A DNA stretch of 64,000 nucleotides from Sphingobacterium multivorum (GCF_900457465.1 NZ_UAUU01000009.1:310001-374000), one strand, 5' to 3'. Shown: positions 1-10,521, numbered from the stretch's first letter. Translations and numbers: made by a program. The notes: generated by a model not told the origin, from the sequence alone.

Positions 1-865
1 ATGCGGCGATCAGCATTTTAGCCTTTGAAATATCCTTTAAATTCAAGCTATCCCGTTCTACATTCATGGGGCTAATAGCAGGAAATACTGGCATATTTTC
101 ATAGAAGTCTTTCACCCTATCGACCTTTTCTCGGGCAAATTTAAAATAAGGATGCTTCTGCAAATCTGCATTAAAACTCAACAATGCGGCATCGAATTTT
201 TCATAATTCGTCTGATCCAAGGAGATGTATTTAAAAAAATAAGGCAATACCAAGGATGAGCGGTGGGTACTATCGAGAATAAAATCGGCATATAATGTAC
301 GTGGATTAAATGCGGCATTACCGCTTAAGCGCTGTATTTCATCCACTGCTTTTTCATAGGAACCATCCTTTCTTGCAGCCATCGAAGGCAACTGGCTCTC
401 CAACTGCCTTATCCGTTGGCTTTTATTTGCCGTTTTATTTTTTTCCTCCTGTTCACGCTTTTGGTAGGCTGCATTGAACTGCACAAAATCGTTTGCATTC
501 TGCGAAGAGGTTGTCAAGGTAAACTTGCCCTGATTTTCACTCAAATCATAGTCACTCCCCCCTTCGACAAATAACCTATAGGGCTCCATACCCTTTATCT
601 GAATATCATAAAATCCGGCCATAGCCAATTCGCCTTCCAAAACAAATTGTCCATCGGCAACCTGAGTTTTTATAAATTGCTGCAATTTATTATCGTGATC
701 GACGAGGCTCACCTGAGTTCCGTTTGCGGCAGTGGTTTTTCCGGTTATCTTATAGCTAAAGCTATTCAACAAGGCGGCTGTCTTCGCCGATTCGGACTTT
801 TGGGTACAAGCTGTCGTCCCCAAGGCCAGCACGGAGATCAAACACAAATAGTTAACGAACCTCAT
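1..865 (-). CDS. TlpA-like thioredoxin-fold lipoprotein with DUF4369-like N-terminus (partial, C-terminus off the left edge)
   Basis: The frame opens at an ATG at 865-863 and runs off the window start, so about 288 residues are visible and the C-terminus is missing. The N-terminus is a lipoprotein signal ending in GTTAC, which should place the protein on the outer or inner membrane facing the periplasm. The next ~90 residues resemble the DUF4369 beta domain ([16 protein letters not shown]), followed by a charged helical segment. The last visible residues ([17 protein letters not shown]) look like the lead-in to an AhpC/TSA-type thioredoxin domain; the CxxC lies outside the window, so the redox role is inferred. 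The start overlaps the stop of the GH95 gene by 14 bases, pointing to an operon. Confidence 0.7.
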   Translation of the reverse strand, partial: MRFVNYLCLISVLALGTTACTQKSESAKTAALLNSFSYKITGKTTAANGTQVSLVDHDNKLQQFIKTQVADGQFVLEGELAMAGFYDIQIKGMEPYRLFVEGGSDYDLSENQGKFTLTTSSQNANDFVQFNAAYQKREQEEKNKTANKSQRIRQLESQLPSMAARKDGSYEKAVDEIQRLSGNAAFNPRTLYADFILDSTHRSSLVLPYFFKYISLDQTNYEKFDAALLSFNADLQKHPYFKFAREKVDRVKDFYENMPVFPAISPMNVERDSLNLKDISKAKMLIAA

Positions 866-3191
866 AATCTCTATAGTTTCCGTTTTCAAATAGACGAATC
901 TTTCCTTTTTTACCTTTAATCTGCAAATCGGAAACTTTTCCATTTTCCCATTTGATGTCTACGGTGTAGTTTCCGCGGGTTTTAAGCCCTTTAACTTCGC
1001 CCTTTGACCAGGCTTTGGGTAGAGCAGGTAATAGATGGATATAACCGTTATGACTCTGTATCAACATCTCGGCAATTCCGGCTGCACCACCAAAGTTTCC
1101 ATCAATCTGAAAAGGCGGATGCGCACAGAATAAATTAGGGTAGGTACCTGCCCCGGCTCCTTGATACGTTGTTTCATTGGTAAAAGCGGGTTTAAGCAAT
1201 TGCCTTAAAATTTCGAGTGCATGATCACCATCCTGTAATCTGGCCCAAAACAATATTTTCCATGCTATCGACCAGCCCGTTCCTTCATCGCCGCGCACAG
1301 CTAAAGTTTTACGTGCAGCTTCAGCCCATTCAGGTGTCGTCTGTGGCGAGATAAATGCCGCAGGATACAAACCATATAAATGCGATACATGTCGGTGTTT
1401 AGGTTCAACTTCCTGATAGTCTTCGAGCCATTCCATGACACGCCCGGATGGGCTAACGACTACAGGCGGAGGGATATCCTTCAGCTTTGTTTTCAAGGTA
1501 CCGGCAAAACTATCGTTCATCGCCAGGATAGAATCTGCTTGAATTACTGCCTGATACAACTCCCGTACGATCTGATTGTCAATGGTAGGTCCCATCACAA
1601 CTGCAGCAACTTTTCCATTGGCCATTCGGAAAGTATTTTCCGGCGACACCGACGGTGAAGTGACCCACCATCCTGTCTTAGGGTCCTGCACGAGCGTATG
1701 ATCGTAAAACTCTGCTGCTCCTTTGAGTATCGGGTAAATCTCCTTGAGATAATTTTTATCCTCAGTAAACTGATAATGTTCCCAGAGATGATTACATAGC
1801 CAGCCCGATGCCGTACTCGCTCCCCAGGAAGCCTGCTCACCCGGAGCGGAATAGCCCCAGATATTCGTCATCATATAGACCACCCACCCCGGTGCATTAT
1901 AGTATGCCTTTGCAGTCTGCTCACCTGTCTTTGCAATCCGTTTTATCATTTCGATAAAAGGCTTATGATACTCGCTCAGATTATTAACCTCCACACCCCA
2001 ATGATTCATTTGTGCATTGATGTTGAGATGATAATCACCATTCCAAGGCGTATTGATCTGATTAGCCCATAGTCCCTGAAGGTTTGGCGGGAGTGCTTTT
2101 GTATTTTTCGGGGCAGCACTTGAAATATTCAAATACCTTCCGTATTGATAATAAATCGTTGCCAAATCGGGATCCTGAACCGGATTTTTATAAAAATTAG
2201 CAATGCGTTCATTGGTCGGAATAGCGTTATTCACTGTATTTCCATACAGATTGAGACTTACCCGATCGAAGACCTTTTGATACGCAGCGAGATGACCCCG
2301 ATATACCTTTTGTTCTTCAGCAGTTTTTGCTGCTGCAACCGCTGCTTTGACAATAGGTAAGGGATCTTTTCCGTAATAGGAAGTACTTGCTGAGAAATAG
2401 ATCGTAAGACCGCCTTTTGCCGACACCTCTAAGGTTTTATCTTTTTTGCTGATCTGCAGATTTTTACCTTTAACCTGAATTAATCCAACGAATTTCAGAT
2501 TTTTACCTCCTTTTCCATCAGGCAAAGATCCCTCGATCAGAATCCCATCGTCCAACAAGGTATAACGGTCAATATTTTCCTGGCGCTGGAATGATATGCC
2601 TAACTGCTGTACCTCATCTTTATGTTGGCTCAATTGGATAATACCTACATTATTGTCAAAAGAAGTATAATAACGACGTTGGAACTGTTGTCCGTTTATC
2701 TTGAATGAAGTTTGTGCAGAGGCCGTCGCTAAGTCCAAGGAACGCTTGTAACCTTCGATCGTTCCCGCGGGCAATTTATAATCCAGCAAAAGGTCGCCGA
2801 ATAGCTGATAACAGCCATAGGGAACGGTTGCCCCATTACCAAAACCAGACCCCTTGCCTTTGGTCACAAAAGTTTCATTGACCAATTTTTCGGCTTCATC
2901 ATTTTTACCGGCCTTAAGCAGCGCCTGAATAGCTTCAACATTTTTATAGGCTTCATAATTATTGGGATCCTCTGGACTGCCCGACCACATACTAATCTCG
3001 TTGAGTACGATCTTTTCATGACTAGGATTTCCATCGGGCATCATGCCGATGAGTCCGTTTCCTAATGGCAAGGTCTCTTCCCAAACCTTCGCGGGCTTAT
3101 TATACCAAAGTACGAGTGGATTTTGTTGAGCAAAAAGCATCGTGGTATGACATATACATACCACGATAAGCATTAAAAATCTATTTACCAT
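852..3191 (-). CDS. Glycoside hydrolase family 95, alpha-L-fucosidase
   Basis: A 779-residue secreted enzyme expected to remove terminal alpha-1,2-L-fucose by inversion. The first ATG is at 3191; upstream in frame there is only a TTG. A signal peptide ends near MLFAQQ. The GH95 N-terminal beta domain begins with [21 protein letters not shown]. The (alpha/alpha)6 catalytic domain carries the family's key residues: the Asn pair in [11 protein letters not shown] (about residues 390 and 392), the general acid Glu in [10 protein letters not shown] (about 518) and Asp in [11 protein letters not shown] (about 697). Length is normal for the family. It overlaps the GH29 gene upstream by 11 bases and the TlpA-like gene downstream by 14, so the three are probably co-translated. 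The paired GH29 suggests that both 1,2- and 1,3/1,4-linked fucose are targeted. Confidence 0.93.
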   Translation of the reverse strand: MVNRFLMLIVVCICHTTMLFAQQNPLVLWYNKPAKVWEETLPLGNGLIGMMPDGNPSHEKIVLNEISMWSGSPEDPNNYEAYKNVEAIQALLKAGKNDEAEKLVNETFVTKGKGSGFGNGATVPYGCYQLFGDLLLDYKLPAGTIEGYKRSLDLATASAQTSFKINGQQFQRRYYTSFDNNVGIIQLSQHKDEVQQLGISFQRQENIDRYTLLDDGILIEGSLPDGKGGKNLKFVGLIQVKGKNLQISKKDKTLEVSAKGGLTIYFSASTSYYGKDPLPIVKAAVAAAKTAEEQKVYRGHLAAYQKVFDRVSLNLYGNTVNNAIPTNERIANFYKNPVQDPDLATIYYQYGRYLNISSAAPKNTKALPPNLQGLWANQINTPWNGDYHLNINAQMNHWGVEVNNLSEYHKPFIEMIKRIAKTGEQTAKAYYNAPGWVVYMMTNIWGYSAPGEQASWGASTASGWLCNHLWEHYQFTEDKNYLKEIYPILKGAAEFYDHTLVQDPKTGWWVTSPSVSPENTFRMANGKVAAVVMGPTIDNQIVRELYQAVIQADSILAMNDSFAGTLKTKLKDIPPPVVVSPSGRVMEWLEDYQEVEPKHRHVSHLYGLYPAAFISPQTTPEWAEAARKTLAVRGDEGTGWSIAWKILFWARLQDGDHALEILRQLLKPAFTNETTYQGAGAGTYPNLFCAHPPFQIDGNFGGAAGIAEMLIQSHNGYIHLLPALPKAWSKGEVKGLKTRGNYTVDIKWENGKVSDLQIKGKKGKIRLFENGNYRDYEVR

Positions 3192-5064
3192 ACAATTCAA
3201 ATTCCGCTATGGCTAGTTCATTACCGTCGATAAATTGTTTTGGTTCAAATTTGATAAACTTGGTTGCGCTGTTCGTATCGAAAAACACCTGTTGCAAAAT
3301 TGGATTTGCCTTAATATTGGAAAACTCGCCCTCTTTAACAAGGGTCCATGTTTTTCCGTCGGTACTGGTTGATATTTTATAATGTGTTGGTGTCCCTATG
3401 TTCTTTCCATCCTGACGAGGAAGGAAGCCGATACCAGAAACAGGTTTGTCTGTAGCGACAACGATTACACCTTGATCGGCAACAGTCGCAAAAGTACCTG
3501 GTTTTCCGTCAGATATATAAGCATTATTATTGGATCTACCTGTCGAAATCTTAAATCCAGTCAGCTTTTTCACCTCTTTGGTATTAAATGCAAAGGGTTC
3601 GTTGTACTCCTTGAACAGTCCAAAATCACTGAGCGTGATTGCTACCGGAGCATAAACATGAAGACGTAATTTACTTGCAGTTTGAGGTTGCTCGAGTTTG
3701 ATGAGGCGGTTTGCGCCGATACTTGTTGCTTTGGCCAAAGGCTTCCAGCTGTTATTTTCCCAACGTTCAATCGAAACACTATCGATACGTTGTCCCAACT
3801 TAATATTTTCTCTCAACTGAATAAGGTCGAACTTCGCTGGGGATTTTAATTTTATTTCCAATGTAGCCGATGTTTTGGAATCGTCTGTTGCCCAATAACT
3901 ATAGCGGTCGTTATCGGTAATAAATGAAGTACCATAGGATTTTGAATCACCGTTACGGACATTGGATGCCGTGATGGTCGCTCCTTTGGCTAAATTGGTA
4001 CGGAAAGTTTCCTTCACTTTTTTCCCAAATGCCTGCAGCGACTTCACATCATTCTCATGTAATGTACCAGAAGGCATCGGTGCTAAGCCAAGATTCATGC
4101 ATGCTCCTCTTCCAACGGATTTTAAATAGATCTCAAAAAGCTGATTTGGTGTTTTTACACGGCTATCTTGTTCTTCATGATAAAACCATCCCGGACGTTG
4201 TGGCACGTCACATTCAGCAGGTATCCAATATTTACCATTACGGTCACCTGTTTCGGCATTATGTGATTCTGTCGCTCCGGGTACAGCGACTTTTCCATTT
4301 AAGCCAATCGGCGTAAATGTTGCCCATGAAGTTTCAGCAGCAAATCCTTTCTCATTACCCACCCAACGCATATCGGGACCGATATCTGAGAAAATAACCG
4401 CTTCAGGCTGTAATTTTCGTACAATAGGCCAAGTTTTCTCATGCCACTCATAGTAAGTTGTTCGATCGATGATACGCTTCCCTTCATGGCCACCATAAAA
4501 GCCATCGCCGCCATTTGCTCCATCATGCCAGGAGGTAAACAAAGAGCCATAATTGCTCATCAATTCGGTCAGTTGCTGTCTGTAGGCATCTGCATAGGCC
4601 GGTGTGCCGTAACGTTCATCGTGACGGTCCCAAGCAGAAAGATATACACCAAATTTCATCCCATTCCGATGGGTCGCTTGCATAAAATCTTTGACCATAT
4701 CACCTTTTCCATTTTCCCATGGTGAAGAAGCGATACTATAGGATGTTGTCTTGGTTGGCCACAAACAGAATCCATCATGGTGTTTTGCCACACTAATTAA
4801 GCCCTTGAAACCACCTGTTGCCGCTGCCTTAGCAATTTGATTTGCATCAAAAGCCGAAGGATTAAACAATGAGGGCTGTGCATCCCCATAACCCCACTCC
4901 TTATTTTGGAAAGTTGTCGGCGTATAATGAATCAAACAATACGTTTCCATCTCTTGCCACTTTAATTGACGCTCGGTTGGCAAGGCCCCGTAAGCTTTTA
5001 AAGTATCTGATTTGGCGACAGGCCCGCTGGAAAGTAAAATGGAGGATAACAAGATTGTCAACAT
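3181..5064 (-). CDS. Glycoside hydrolase family 29, alpha-L-fucosidase with C-terminal discoidin-like domains
   Basis: A 627-residue secreted retaining fucosidase. The ATG at 5064 starts a short hydrophobic leader ([13 protein letters not shown]). The TIM-barrel shows the GH29 landmarks [30 protein letters not shown] (about residues 94-102) and the nucleophile motif SWHDGANGG with Asp at about 181. The acid/base residue is not conserved by position in this family and I cannot assign it. From about residue 355 onwards there are two F5/8 type C (discoidin) style segments ([11 protein letters not shown]; a second one with [18 protein letters not shown]), which probably bind carbohydrate. The sequence type resembles the GH29-B group that prefers branched 1,3/1,4-fucosides, but that is inference. 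It is the first gene of the minus-strand cluster. Confidence 0.92.
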   Translation of the reverse strand: MLTILLSSILLSSGPVAKSDTLKAYGALPTERQLKWQEMETYCLIHYTPTTFQNKEWGYGDAQPSLFNPSAFDANQIAKAAATGGFKGLISVAKHHDGFCLWPTKTTSYSIASSPWENGKGDMVKDFMQATHRNGMKFGVYLSAWDRHDERYGTPAYADAYRQQLTELMSNYGSLFTSWHDGANGGDGFYGGHEGKRIIDRTTYYEWHEKTWPIVRKLQPEAVIFSDIGPDMRWVGNEKGFAAETSWATFTPIGLNGKVAVPGATESHNAETGDRNGKYWIPAECDVPQRPGWFYHEEQDSRVKTPNQLFEIYLKSVGRGACMNLGLAPMPSGTLHENDVKSLQAFGKKVKETFRTNLAKGATITASNVRNGDSKSYGTSFITDNDRYSYWATDDSKTSATLEIKLKSPAKFDLIQLRENIKLGQRIDSVSIERWENNSWKPLAKATSIGANRLIKLEQPQTASKLRLHVYAPVAITLSDFGLFKEYNEPFAFNTKEVKKLTGFKISTGRSNNNAYISDGKPGTFATVADQGVIVVATDKPVSGIGFLPRQDGKNIGTPTHYKISTSTDGKTWTLVKEGEFSNIKANPILQQVFFDTNSATKFIKFEPKQFIDGNELAIAEFELYGK

Positions 5065-5208
5065 AGTCTATATTTATGTGCTAGAAAATTAGGTTGTAAA
5101 GCCCTAAGATAAGAAGTTTTGCAAAATGCTGTATGTAACATTTGCGTACAAAACCGATCGATGCTCAGCTCCAACAGAATTTATCCCTAGGTCAAATCGT
5201 ATTCTTTG

Positions 5209-5232
5209 TTTTAATCAATCGATTGATTAAAA
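5209..5232. promoter_or_regulatory. 24-bp perfect palindrome upstream of the fucosidase operon (candidate operator)
   Basis: The sequence TTTTAATCAATC is followed directly by its exact reverse complement. The centre (AATCGATT) resembles the CG-centred operators of LacI-family regulators. It lies about 145 bases upstream of the GH29 start in a gap of about 200 bases (5065-5267) that holds no gene. The regulator itself is not in the window. Confidence 0.55.
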
Positions 5233-5267
5233 TATGCAAAACATGAATGCTGTAATAATACTTGGCA

Positions 5268-5585
5268 CTAGTAGAACAATTGTTCAGCACATGTGGCCCG
5301 GCCAGTTTGAACCCGCTCGCCAGTTTCAGAAATCGAAACTGTATTTTTTCTTAAATAATTGTTTGTCGACAAGGCTCGGGGGAGAAACTCTTCCAGCACC
5401 ATAACTCCTTTGATCTCATTAGGCTTGGCATCATAGTCACTAAATATCTGAACAGTTTTAAAAGCTGAATTAGGATAACTTACAACGAGGCTATCTAGGT
5501 TCTTCGCTGAATTAAAATAGAACGTTTATTAGGACCTGAGTTGCTCGTCGACGTAGCTGTACTCCCCTTTTAGCAAATCACCTAT
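5268..5585 (-). pseudogene. Downstream remnant of the broken lipoprotein gene
   Basis: On the minus strand a coding-like frame continues the lipoprotein gene in another phase. Just past the lipoprotein stop the +1 frame reads IGDLLKGEYSYVDEQLRS, then meets tandem TAA TAA, then reads on as TFYFNSAKNLDSLVVSYPNS and about 65 more residues to a TAG at 5268. There is no start codon at the head of this stretch. The composition is protein-like and the frame is open for about 85 codons, so I read it as the decayed C-terminal part of the gene starting at 5974. No family was recognised. Confidence 0.45.
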
Positions 5586-5974
5586 GTATTGATAAGTTCG
5601 ACAATTTTCCCGCCCTCAAATAATAACTTCTGTCTGTCTGAAAATATAAGTTCCTTATTAAAACTCTTTTTTTCAAGTATCATCCGATTTCCGTTTACAC
5701 GAACGTCCCAGTACACCTTATCCGTAAAAAAGGGGGCAAATCCGTTCGTGGTAGGTATCTCTAAAAATCCTCCTATAATGCGATCCAATTGTTTCCCACG
5801 ATAACTCAATTTCATTTCGTTCACGTTAGACATAAATAATTCAGCGGTAGATGACTCTAGATACAAGATCGGAATTTGCATTGGTCTTTGTTCAAAAGTT
5901 CCTTCCTCATCCTTTGAACAGGAAAAGCAAAGCACTAGGAATATAGTACAAGGCAAAAGCCATATTTTTTTCAT
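5582..5974 (-). CDS. Putative lipoprotein, probably the N-terminal part of a broken gene
   Basis: A 130-residue product with a clear lipoprotein signal (MKKIWLLPCTIFLVLCFSC, then SKDEEGTF). The mature part has no recognised domain; it contains beta-like stretches such as VYWDVRVNGNRMILEKKSF. It is transcribed divergently from the PLP enzyme at 6039, with only 64 bases between the starts. The sequence after its stop looks like more coding DNA in a shifted frame (5268-5585), so the intact ancestor was probably about 235 residues. Function unknown. Confidence 0.55.
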   Translation of the reverse strand: MKKIWLLPCTIFLVLCFSCSKDEEGTFEQRPMQIPILYLESSTAELFMSNVNEMKLSYRGKQLDRIIGGFLEIPTTNGFAPFFTDKVYWDVRVNGNRMILEKKSFNKELIFSDRQKLLFEGGKIVELINT

Positions 5975-6024
5975 AAAATGGGTTATTTCATTGCTAATTA
6001 TACAAATATAAAAATTTCATCTCG

Positions 6025-6032
6025 TACCTTTA
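6025..6032 (+). promoter_or_regulatory. -7 promoter element (TACCTTTA) abutting the start codon
   Basis: This matches the Bacteroidota -7 box TAnnTTTG with a final A. Only six bases separate it from the ATG at 6039, so transcription would begin at or next to the start codon and the mRNA may be leaderless. Confidence 0.45.
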
Positions 6033-6038
6033 CACATC

Positions 6039-7211
6039 ATGAAACAAGATCAATCTAAAATCATACGTGAACAGGTCGATCGTTCAGCACTTCGCGAACA
6101 TTCGACTCCTTTATACCTTACATCAAGTTTTATCTTCGACAGCGCTGAACAAGGTCGGGCGGTCTTTGCTGGCGAAGAGGATGCAATGATTTATTCCCGC
6201 TATGCTAATCCAAATACTTCAGAATTCATCAACAAAGTTTGTATTCTTGAAGGTGCAGAAGCAGGATTGTCTTTTGCGTCAGGTATGGCAGCAGTATTTG
6301 CCTCCTTTGCAGGAATTATCGAAAGTGGAGACCATATTGTCTCTTCACGTGCAATATTCGGTTCTACACATCAGTTATTTACGGAACTATTCCCACGTTG
6401 GGGCGTTACAACAACTTACGTAGACGCCGCTAATCCCGAAGAATGGGAAAAAGCAATTCAGCCGAATACGAAAATCATCTTTTTAGAATCGCCATCCAAC
6501 CCAGGTCTGGAATTGGTTGATTTGGAATGGTTGGGTAAATTCAAGGAGAAATATCCTCATATCATTCTGTCGATCGACAACTGCTTTGCCACACCTTATC
6601 TTCAGAAACCGATTCAATATGGATTTGACCTGGTTATCCATTCGGCGACCAAATATATGGATGGACAGGGTCGTGTTTTGGGCGGTATTGTTGTCGGAAA
6701 ACAAGAGCTTATCGATAAATTGATGTTCTTTATCCGTCATACAGGCCCCGCATTATCGCCTTTCAATGCCTGGATCATATCAAAAAGTTTAGACACGTTG
6801 GGCATCCGTATGGATCGCCATTGTTCTAACGCATTGGCTTTGGCCGAGGCATTGGAAAATCATGCGGAAATTGAGGATGTAAAATATCCATTTTTACCAA
6901 GCCATCCACAATATGAGCTGGCCAAGAAACAAATGAAAGCTGGTGGCGGTATTGTAACCTTTGTTGTCAAAGGTGGTTTTGAGCGAGCAAAAGCCTTTGT
7001 AGATCATTTGGAAATGATTTTATATACCTCTAATTTAGGAGATTCAAGATCAATCGCAACGCATCCAGCTTCAACGACACACTCAAAATTGTCGGAAGAA
7101 GAACGTTTGAATCTGGGCATCAAACCGGGCAGTATCCGCCTGTCTGTGGGTCTGGAAGATCAACAAGATATCATCAACGATATCTTGCAGGCTTTAGAGA
7201 AAACGAAATAA
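6039..7211 (+). CDS. Cys/Met metabolism PLP-dependent enzyme (O-succinylhomoserine sulfhydrylase / cystathionine gamma-synthase type)
   Basis: A 390-residue cytoplasmic enzyme of the Cys/Met-Met-PP family, which joins an activated homoserine ester to sulfide or cysteine in methionine synthesis. The visible landmarks are YSRYANPNTSEF at the N-terminus, the SFASGMAA phosphate-binding region (about residues 78-85), ESPSNPGLELVD and the cofactor lysine in HSATKYMDGQGR (Lys205). The C-terminal part has SLGDSRSIATHPASTTH-like sequence (SNLGDSRSIATHPASTTHS). This overall pattern resembles MetZ-type sulfhydrylases, but cystathionine gamma-synthase or methionine gamma-lyase cannot be excluded from sequence alone. 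It is a single-gene unit ended by a strong terminator. Confidence 0.88.
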   Translation: MKQDQSKIIREQVDRSALREHSTPLYLTSSFIFDSAEQGRAVFAGEEDAMIYSRYANPNTSEFINKVCILEGAEAGLSFASGMAAVFASFAGIIESGDHIVSSRAIFGSTHQLFTELFPRWGVTTTYVDAANPEEWEKAIQPNTKIIFLESPSNPGLELVDLEWLGKFKEKYPHIILSIDNCFATPYLQKPIQYGFDLVIHSATKYMDGQGRVLGGIVVGKQELIDKLMFFIRHTGPALSPFNAWIISKSLDTLGIRMDRHCSNALALAEALENHAEIEDVKYPFLPSHPQYELAKKQMKAGGGIVTFVVKGGFERAKAFVDHLEMILYTSNLGDSRSIATHPASTTHSKLSEEERLNLGIKPGSIRLSVGLEDQQDIINDILQALEKTK

Positions 7212-7251
7212 ACGTTCGCTTTGTAATAGTTAGCGAATATACATTAACTAA

Positions 7252-7283
7252 AAAAGCCTTTGCATAAGCAAAGGCTTTTTTTA
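7252..7283 (+). terminator. Rho-independent terminator after the PLP enzyme
   Basis: The arms AAAGCCTTTGC and GCAAAGGCTTT enclose a 4-base loop (ATAA) and are followed by a T run. The A run on the other side means it may also end transcription of tpx from the opposite strand. Confidence 0.85.
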
Positions 7284-7299
7284 TTCACTCTCATCCTAC

Positions 7300-7800
7300 T
7301 TAATTCAACGATGCGATCGCTGCAGCATAGTTTGGCTCATCAGCAATTTCTGCGACTTGCTCTTCGTACAATACTTTTCCATTTTCATCCAATGTGATGA
7401 CAACACGGCTCAATAAACCTGCCAAAGGTCCATCAGCGATAGCCAATTGATAAGCATCTGAAAAGTTTGAATCTTTATACTCTGATAATGTCACTACGTT
7501 ATTTAGCCCCTCTGCAGCACAAAAGCGGCCTTGTGCAAAAGGCAAATCTTTCGATATACATAACACCACAGTGTTATCCAACTGAGAAGCCTCTTTATTA
7601 AATGCACGTACGGAAGCGGCACAAGTTCCGGTATCTACACTAGGAAAAATATTTAATACAATTTTTTTTCCTTTGAAGTCTGTAAGAGACTTATCGGAAA
7701 GATCGCCTGCAGTTAATTTAAAATCAGGAGCTTGCTCGCCAACCTGTGGTAAACTGCCTTTCGTGTTTACTGGATTGCCTTTAAAAGTGATTGTAGCCAT
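7300..7800 (-). CDS. tpx: Thiol peroxidase Tpx
   Basis: A 166-residue atypical 2-Cys peroxiredoxin that reduces hydrogen peroxide and alkyl hydroperoxides using thioredoxin. The ATG at 7800 gives the usual family length and N-terminus ([15 protein letters not shown]). The peroxidatic Cys60 sits in [13 protein letters not shown] and the resolving Cys94 in GRFCAAEGL, the standard Tpx pair. A longer in-frame upstream extension exists but overlaps the promoter and is rejected. It is a monocistronic gene that converges on the PLP enzyme. Confidence 0.95.
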   Translation of the reverse strand: MATITFKGNPVNTKGSLPQVGEQAPDFKLTAGDLSDKSLTDFKGKKIVLNIFPSVDTGTCAASVRAFNKEASQLDNTVVLCISKDLPFAQGRFCAAEGLNNVVTLSEYKDSNFSDAYQLAIADGPLAGLLSRVVITLDENGKVLYEEQVAEIADEPNYAAAIASLN

Positions 7801-7836
7801 ATAATATGATCGTTTAATTTTTAGTATCCTTGCACT

Positions 7837-7867
7837 TAAAGGTACGAGCAAAAAAAATATTACACAA
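7837..7867 (-). promoter_or_regulatory. Promoter of tpx
   Basis: On the minus strand there is TTG, a 20-base spacer, then TACCTTTA. This fits the Bacteroidota -33/-7 consensus and leaves a leader of about 30 bases before the ATG at 7800. Confidence 0.6.
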
Positions 7868-7947
7868 CATTTATTAATTTTAGTCAAACATTTATTATGT
7901 TAGCATTGTATTTGAAAGAGGAATGTTAACCAAAAATAAACACTAGT

Positions 7948-9174
7948 ATGAAGAAACTGCTATTTTCAATACTTTGTGCAAGTCCGTCACTCCTGTTTGC
8001 ACAAGGATCTCAAGTGAATCTACAAAGTCCCAAAGCTGTGGGAATGGGGGGAGCAGGTTCTGCTTACTTTTTAGATGAGTCTTCCATTTTTTATAGTCCG
8101 GGTGCTTTAGCAAAAATGGACCATAACGCTATTTCAGTTGCCGGTAATGCCGTGATGTACAAATCTGCCTTTCAAGAGGTCGGCAGTACAGTTGTTTATC
8201 ATACTAGAAATCAGATTTCAACTCCTTTTTCATTATTTGCTGCATTCGGCCCTAAAAACTCCTGGTGGAAAGCCGGTATTGGCGTATACACACCTTACGG
8301 TGGGGCCGTCGATTGGGGGAAAGATTGGGTAGGTAAATTCAGTTTGGTCAGCCTTTCGCTACGTGCAATCTATATTCAGCCCACATTGAGTTTCAAACTG
8401 ACTGAAAATTTTAGTGTTGGGGGTGGTTTTGTATACAACGTTGGTACCGTAGACCTCGAAAATTCTGTTCCGGTATTCTATCCGGACGGTCACGCCGGAC
8501 TGGCAACCCTAAAAGGAACCGGAACTGGAACGGGGTATAACGTGGGTATTCATTATAACTTAGAAGACGACTTCGCTATATCGGTAAGTTACCGTTCTAA
8601 AGTTGTCACTAAACTTAAAAATGGTGATGCAACTTTTGACGTGCCTGAATCGGTGGCTAGCAATTTTCCTGCAGGTAACAAATTCAGTGCTGAGCTACCG
8701 CTTCCTTCGACATTTGCCGCGGGCATCGCCTTCCCTATTTCGGAGAAATTAAAGATGGCTCTTGATGCAACGCTCATCAACTACGACATATATAAAGCCC
8801 TAGATTTCGATTACAAAGAAAACACACCTGTATTGCAAGATACCCATTCACCAAAAAAATACGATAAAGCAGGATCTATTAAAGCAGGATTGGAATATAT
8901 TGCTTCCGACCGCCTGCAATTACGTATAGGTGGCGGTGTGATCGCAACACCGGTACAACAGAGCGCCTATGTCTATCCTGAGACACCCGATAACACGAGA
9001 TATTTGATATCTGGAGGTTTTACGGTAAAACCATCACCAAAAATTGACGTCACAGGTTCGTTTGCTTACCAACGCATTGTGGCTCGTCCGTCAACTAATG
9101 TGGAGAGCCATCTTTCGGGTACTTATGCGACAAATATTTTTGCTCCTGGTATTGGTGTAAGCTATAAATGGTAA
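7948..9174 (+). CDS. OmpP1/FadL family outer-membrane transporter
   Basis: A 408-residue outer-membrane beta-barrel of the FadL type, a family that passes hydrophobic compounds such as long-chain fatty acids. The signal peptide ends at LLFAQG. The mature N-terminus carries the family signature of a small hatch region (SPKAVGMGGAGSAYFLDESSIFYSPGALAKM). Repeated amphipathic strands run to the C-terminal FAPGIGVSYKW, which ends in an aromatic residue as expected for a barrel. It is followed after 22 bases by a gene for an SGNH-fold lipoprotein, a pairing that suggests a role in lipid or ester uptake and hydrolysis. Confidence 0.9.
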   Translation: MKKLLFSILCASPSLLFAQGSQVNLQSPKAVGMGGAGSAYFLDESSIFYSPGALAKMDHNAISVAGNAVMYKSAFQEVGSTVVYHTRNQISTPFSLFAAFGPKNSWWKAGIGVYTPYGGAVDWGKDWVGKFSLVSLSLRAIYIQPTLSFKLTENFSVGGGFVYNVGTVDLENSVPVFYPDGHAGLATLKGTGTGTGYNVGIHYNLEDDFAISVSYRSKVVTKLKNGDATFDVPESVASNFPAGNKFSAELPLPSTFAAGIAFPISEKLKMALDATLINYDIYKALDFDYKENTPVLQDTHSPKKYDKAGSIKAGLEYIASDRLQLRIGGGVIATPVQQSAYVYPETPDNTRYLISGGFTVKPSPKIDVTGSFAYQRIVARPSTNVESHLSGTYATNIFAPGIGVSYKW

Positions 9175-9196
9175 TTAACAGCCAAATTTGACTAAG

Positions 9197-10502
9197 ATGA
9201 AAAAAAACAAACTTTATATAGCTGCGGCGTTAGCACTTTTAGCGATCGCCTCATGTAAACCTACCTTGGACGAATATACGCCTTCGGCTGGATCGCTTAA
9301 TTTTTCAAAATATGTTGCCATCGGAAATTCATTGACTGCTGGGTATGCGGATGGTGGACTGTATCTGGAAGGTCAAAAGGTAGCCTATCCAAATTTAATT
9401 GCCGAACAGTTAAAGCAAGTCGGTGGTGGTGAATTCAAATCGCCGTTTTTCAGTGAAGATCAAGCCAATGGTTCTGGTTATATTACACTTACAGCGCTCG
9501 TCAATGGCCAGCCGGTAACGGCACAGGTAACGGATAAATTGGCCTACCGCTCAGCTTCACCAAAATTATTGACAAAATATACCGATCCGATCAACAACCT
9601 TGGTGTACCGGGCATGCGTATGGATATGGCTTTTGTAGCTGGAATAGGATCACAGGCTGGAAATATGTATTTCGAACGCTTGCTGCCTGATGCTGATGCA
9701 ATGAAAACGTATTTTGCTTATTCCACAGCGCAAAATCACACATTTTTTTAGTTTCGCCCTAGGTAACAACGATGCATTAGGCTGGGCTACAAATGGTGGT
9801 GTAGAAGATGGACCTACATCAACATTAACCTCCACTGCGCTATTCACATCATTATTGGGCAACTATGTGACGACATTAACCGCTGGCGGACAAAAAGGAG
9901 TACTAGCAACAATTCCAGATGTAACAGCAACACCCTATTTTACAACGGTAACCCGTGCTGCGTTATTGGCAGCTGTCAATGCAACAAATCCGCCGACACC
10001 GGTAACAAATATCTACATAGCAACCAAGTCAGGTCCCCGTGCAGCTACCGATCAAGATTATTTTGTCCTTCCTTTCTCCTCAACAGGATTATTGGGAAAA
10101 CCAAATGCTGCACAAATTCCATACGGCTTACACCCGATGAATCCCGTCGAAGACAAATACGTACTTGATGTAAGCGAAACAGCAACGGTCGTACAACGTA
10201 TCAACGAGTATAATGCTGCTATCAAAGCTGCTGCAAATTCAAAAGGTCTAGCTTTAGCTGATGTGCATGAATTCTTGAATAATGTAAAAGGAGGTGTTCG
10301 TATCAACGGACTAGCGGTGAGTGCAAAATACATTACCGGAAATGCATTCTCTTTAGATGGTATTCATTTAACACCAATTGGAAACGCCCTAATGGCGAAC
10401 ATCTTTATCAGCGCCATCAATTCTAAATATGGCTCAAAGATTCCACAGGTTGATGTAGCGAAATATCGCGGTGTCAAACTACCCGATACCGTCACAAAAT
10501 AA
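9197..10502 (+). pseudogene. SGNH/GDSL-hydrolase lipoprotein, interrupted by a one-base insertion in a T7 run
   Basis: Read through the break, this is a lipoprotein (MKKNKLYIAAALALLAIASC) of about 434 residues. Block I of the SGNH fold is YVAIGNSLTAGYADGG, with the catalytic Ser in GNSLTAG; a downstream GNNDALGW fits the block with Gly/Asn oxyanion residues; and the C-terminal SLDGIHLTPIGNALMA carries the Asp-x-x-His motif. The first frame stops at 9751 straight after seven T at 9743-9749; removing one T joins HTFF to SFALGNNDALGW without loss. All catalytic blocks survive on the two halves, which argues for a sequencing error rather than decay. It follows the FadL gene, and the two are probably co-transcribed and end at the terminator at 10522. 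Confidence 0.85.
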
Positions 10503-10521
10503 AGAGTGATCTACATACTGA

